Assembly (NCBI GenBank): GCA_018055515.1
Contig: JAGPHL010000122.1
Coordinates: 1 to 8,317, forward strand
Length of the DNA: 8,317 nucleotides
Direction of reading: 5' to 3'
Origin: Anaerolineae bacterium
GTDB lineage: Bacteria > Chloroflexota > Anaerolineae > B4-G1 > SLSP01
Shown here: piece by piece, positions 6,392 to 8,317 of the stretch
Position numbering within the stretch: the stretch's first letter is position 1
Layout of the letters: each line of letters opens with the position of its first letter
Made by a program: the position numbers and the translations under genes
Notes under the pieces: generated by a model
Seen by the model: only the letters and a program-made list of their open reading frames with translations
The model's database searches: none
Told to the model about the DNA's origin: nothing

Positions 6392-6419
6392 TTGTCTAAC
6401 CCGAACTTTACGCTATACT
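6392..6419 (+). promoter_or_regulatory. Promoter of the transketolase-like gene
   Basis: TTGTCT (6392-6397), a 16-base spacer, then TATACT (6414-6419), which matches the -10 consensus at five of six positions. The predicted start is near 6426, giving a leader of about 84 bases before the ATG at 6510. Confidence 0.65.
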
Positions 6420-6509
6420 CTGTCAAGAAGCACGCCGGTTAGCACAAAGCAATGAGACCATAGAGAGCGAACACACATAAAAATCCCGTATCCGGCAGTG
6501 ACCTGAGCT

Positions 6510-8317
6510 ATGCCCAAAACATCCCTCGATCAACTGAGCATCAACGCGCTGCGCATCCTCGCCATGGACGCTGTCGAAACGGCAGGCGCCGGGGACGCCG
6601 GCACCGCCATGGCGCTGGCGGACCTCGCCTACGTCCTGTGGCTGCGCCATCTGCATCACAACCCGCGCAATCCGCGCTGGCCCAACCGCGACCGCTTCGT
6701 GCTTTCCACCGGACACGCCGCCGTGCTCCTCTACAGCCTCTTGCATCTCACCGGCTACCCGCTGTTTCTGGAAAACCTGCGGCAGTTCCGTCAATGGGAC
6801 AGTCCCACCCCCGGCCACCCCGTCTACACGCCCGATCTGGGCATCGAAACCACCAGCGGCCCGCCAGGACAGGGCTTCGCTAACGCCGTGGGAATGGCCA
6901 TCGCCCGCACCCACATGGCGTTGCACTTCAACCGCCCCGGCTATCCGCTCTTCGACCATCGCATCTACGTGATCGTCTCGGAGCTGGAGCTGCAAGAGGG
7001 GATCACCCACGAGGCCGCCTCCCTCGCCGGGCACCTGGGACTGAAGGGCCTCATCTGCTGCTGCAACGCCACCGGCGTGACCCGCGAGGGACCCCTCGCC
7101 GACGCCGTCACCGAAGACGTCGCGGCCCGCTTCACGGCTTATGGCTGGGACGTGCGGACGCTCGACGGCCACGATTTCGACGCCCTGGATGGGGCCCTCC
7201 TCGCCGCCCGGCAGGCGCAAGACAGACCACAGTTGCTCATCTGCCGGACACATCTCGCCTATGGCAGCCCCAACAAACAGGATAGCCCCCTCGCCGAGGG
7301 GCAGCCGCTGGGCGCCGAGGAAGTGCGGGTGACCCGGCTGGCGCTGGGCTGGCCCGACGAAACGGCCTTCGCCATCCCCGAAGAAGTACAGGCGCATTAT
7401 CAGGTCGCCATGTCCCAGGGGGAACAGCAGGAGGCGCGCTGGCGCGAGTTGCTCACTGGCTACGCGAAAGAATATCCCGCCGAATTGCAACAGCTGCAAC
7501 GCCTGCTCGCCGGAAAACTGCCCCCCGACCTGGAACACGCCCTCCCCCGCTTCGCCCCTGAAAGCGGCCCCCTCGCTACCCGCACCGCGGCGGGCAAAGC
7601 CCTGAAGGCGTTGGCGCCCCAGCTGCCAGAACTGTTCGGCGCCGCCGCCGGGCCGCTCATGGAGACGCAGAGAATCCTTGACAGCGCGCTGGCCTTCCAA
7701 AAAGCCACGCCGGAGGGACAGTATCTCTGGTTTGGCGGACGTGAACACGCCATGGGCGGGATCCTCAACGGGATCGCGCTCCACGGCGGATTGCGCGTCT
7801 TTGGGGAAACGCGGCTGGTCCTCAGCGATTACCTGCGTCCGTCGCTGCGGTTGACGGCGCAAATGCGGCTGCCGCTGATTTTTGTGTTCACCCACGATTC
7901 GATCTTCGGCAGCGAAGAGGGACCGGCCCTGGCGCCCGTGGAACAGCTGGCCGGCCTGCGCGCCCTCCCCGGCGTCACGGTCCTCCGTCCCGCCGACGCC
8001 AACGAGGCCGCCGCGGCGGTGCTGCTGGCGCTGCAACAGCCGCAGCCGGTGGCGCTGCTCCTGAGCCGACAGCCGCTTCCCGTCATCGAGGAGACCTCCC
8101 GTCTCGCACCAGAAGGCGTGGCGCACGGCGCCTACATCCTCCGCGAAGCGCCGCAAGAACGCATAGACCTGTTGCTGATCGCCTCCGGCTCCGAAGTTGC
8201 CCTGGCGCTGGAAGCGCAGCGGCTGTTGACAGAGCGACACATCAGCGCGCGGGTGATCAGTATGCCCTCGTGGGAGCTCTTCGAGGCCCAATCCCTGTTC
8301 TACCGGCTCAGCGTCTT
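6510..8317 (+). CDS. Transketolase-family protein with degenerate cofactor and catalytic sites (partial)
   Basis: 602 codons are seen without a stop; the end lies beyond the window, with about 60-70 residues expected missing. All three transketolase domains are recognisable: the ThDP-binding N-part (NPRNPRWPNRDRFVL, SLLHLTGY, TPGHP, GQGFANAVGMAIA), the pyrimidine-binding part (GREHAMGGILNGIALHGG, THDSIFGSEEGP, LLLSRQPL) and the start of the C-terminal part (IASGSEVALALEAQRLL, VISMPS). Against E. coli TktA numbering, recalled from memory, retained residues are H66 (H69), H100 (H103), R358, E411 (E412), H461 (H462) and R520. Replaced residues are H26 to D29, the GDG motif with D155 to S-E158-L, N185 to T188, H261 to E263, D381 to G381, S385 to E385, F437 to L438, D469 to E470 and H473 to L474. 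ThDP and metal binding are therefore doubtful. The start follows an in-frame TGA by one codon and lacks a good Shine-Dalgarno. Normal transketolase activity is unlikely. Confidence 0.88.
   Translation, partial: MPKTSLDQLSINALRILAMDAVETAGAGDAGTAMALADLAYVLWLRHLHHNPRNPRWPNRDRFVLSTGHAAVLLYSLLHLTGYPLFLENLRQFRQWDSPTPGHPVYTPDLGIETTSGPPGQGFANAVGMAIARTHMALHFNRPGYPLFDHRIYVIVSELELQEGITHEAASLAGHLGLKGLICCCNATGVTREGPLADAVTEDVAARFTAYGWDVRTLDGHDFDALDGALLAARQAQDRPQLLICRTHLAYGSPNKQDSPLAEGQPLGAEEVRVTRLALGWPDETAFAIPEEVQAHYQVAMSQGEQQEARWRELLTGYAKEYPAELQQLQRLLAGKLPPDLEHALPRFAPESGPLATRTAAGKALKALAPQLPELFGAAAGPLMETQRILDSALAFQKATPEGQYLWFGGREHAMGGILNGIALHGGLRVFGETRLVLSDYLRPSLRLTAQMRLPLIFVFTHDSIFGSEEGPALAPVEQLAGLRALPGVTVLRPADANEAAAAVLLALQQPQPVALLLSRQPLPVIEETSRLAPEGVAHGAYILREAPQERIDLLLIASGSEVALALEAQRLLTERHISARVISMPSWELFEAQSLFYRLSV

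Larger units (their letters stand above)
6236..6509 (+). promoter_or_regulatory. Intergenic region before the transketolase-like gene
   Basis: This stretch of 274 bases without a gene holds, in order, a GC-rich hairpin (6297-6328), a 16-base tandem repeat (6348-6391), a promoter (6392-6419) and a leader of about 85 bases. No RNA gene was recognised. An in-frame TGA at 6504-6506 shuts off any earlier start for the following gene. Confidence 0.6.

Noticed and set aside
6423..8291. 622-codon open frame on the - strand
   Set aside because: It is exactly antisense to the transketolase-family frame, has no ribosome site, and its Gly/Arg/Gln-rich translation has no recognisable motif; it is a by-product of GC-rich codons.
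1..8317. CRISPR array, tRNA, rRNA, insertion sequence or integrase
   Set aside because: No spaced direct repeats of CRISPR size, no cloverleaf, and no transposase or recombinase motifs were seen on either strand.

Overview
The window looks like a chromosomal segment of a free-living bacterium with GC-rich genes. The long fusion tRNA nucleotidyltransferase (DHH, two CBS and nucleotidyltransferase domains) and the general gene style suggest a deep-branching lineage such as Chloroflexota. That assignment is inference from architecture, not a marker-gene result. All supported genes are on the + strand. The long open frames on the - strand are antisense shadows of GC-rich coding sequence.

Left block (1-4126): a small acidic-tailed protein of unknown function, closed by a clear rho-independent terminator. 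Then come a MazG-like nucleotide pyrophosphohydrolase, an 878-residue nanoRNase-like/CBS/tRNA nucleotidyltransferase fusion 10 bases downstream, and an unrecognised 213-residue protein with a winged-helix-like end. The MazG and fusion genes look like one transcription unit concerned with nucleotide clean-up and tRNA 3'-end maintenance.

Middle block (about 4130-6420): lower in GC than its flanks. A good -35/-10 promoter precedes an ECF-type sigma factor. Its end overlaps the start of a single-span membrane protein with a DUF4367-like outer domain, a likely anti-sigma or sensor partner. Next, with a very strong ribosome binding site, is a small exported Pro/Ser/Thr-rich protein. A 48-residue cysteine- and aromatic-rich continuation of this protein lies in the +1 frame, joined at a CCCC run. 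This could be a sequencing error, a recent mutation or a frameshift site.

Right block (6236-8317): an imperfect GC-rich hairpin, a 16-base tandem repeat that ends exactly at a promoter, and a transketolase-family gene that runs off the window (602 codons seen). The fold-level sequence is well kept and the frame is intact. However, most of the thiamine diphosphate, metal and catalytic positions of transketolase are replaced (GHPG to GDAG, the GDG motif to SEL, the motif Asn to Thr, several His lost). This is the strongest candidate in the window for something undescribed: a transketolase-like pseudoenzyme or a repurposed enzyme.
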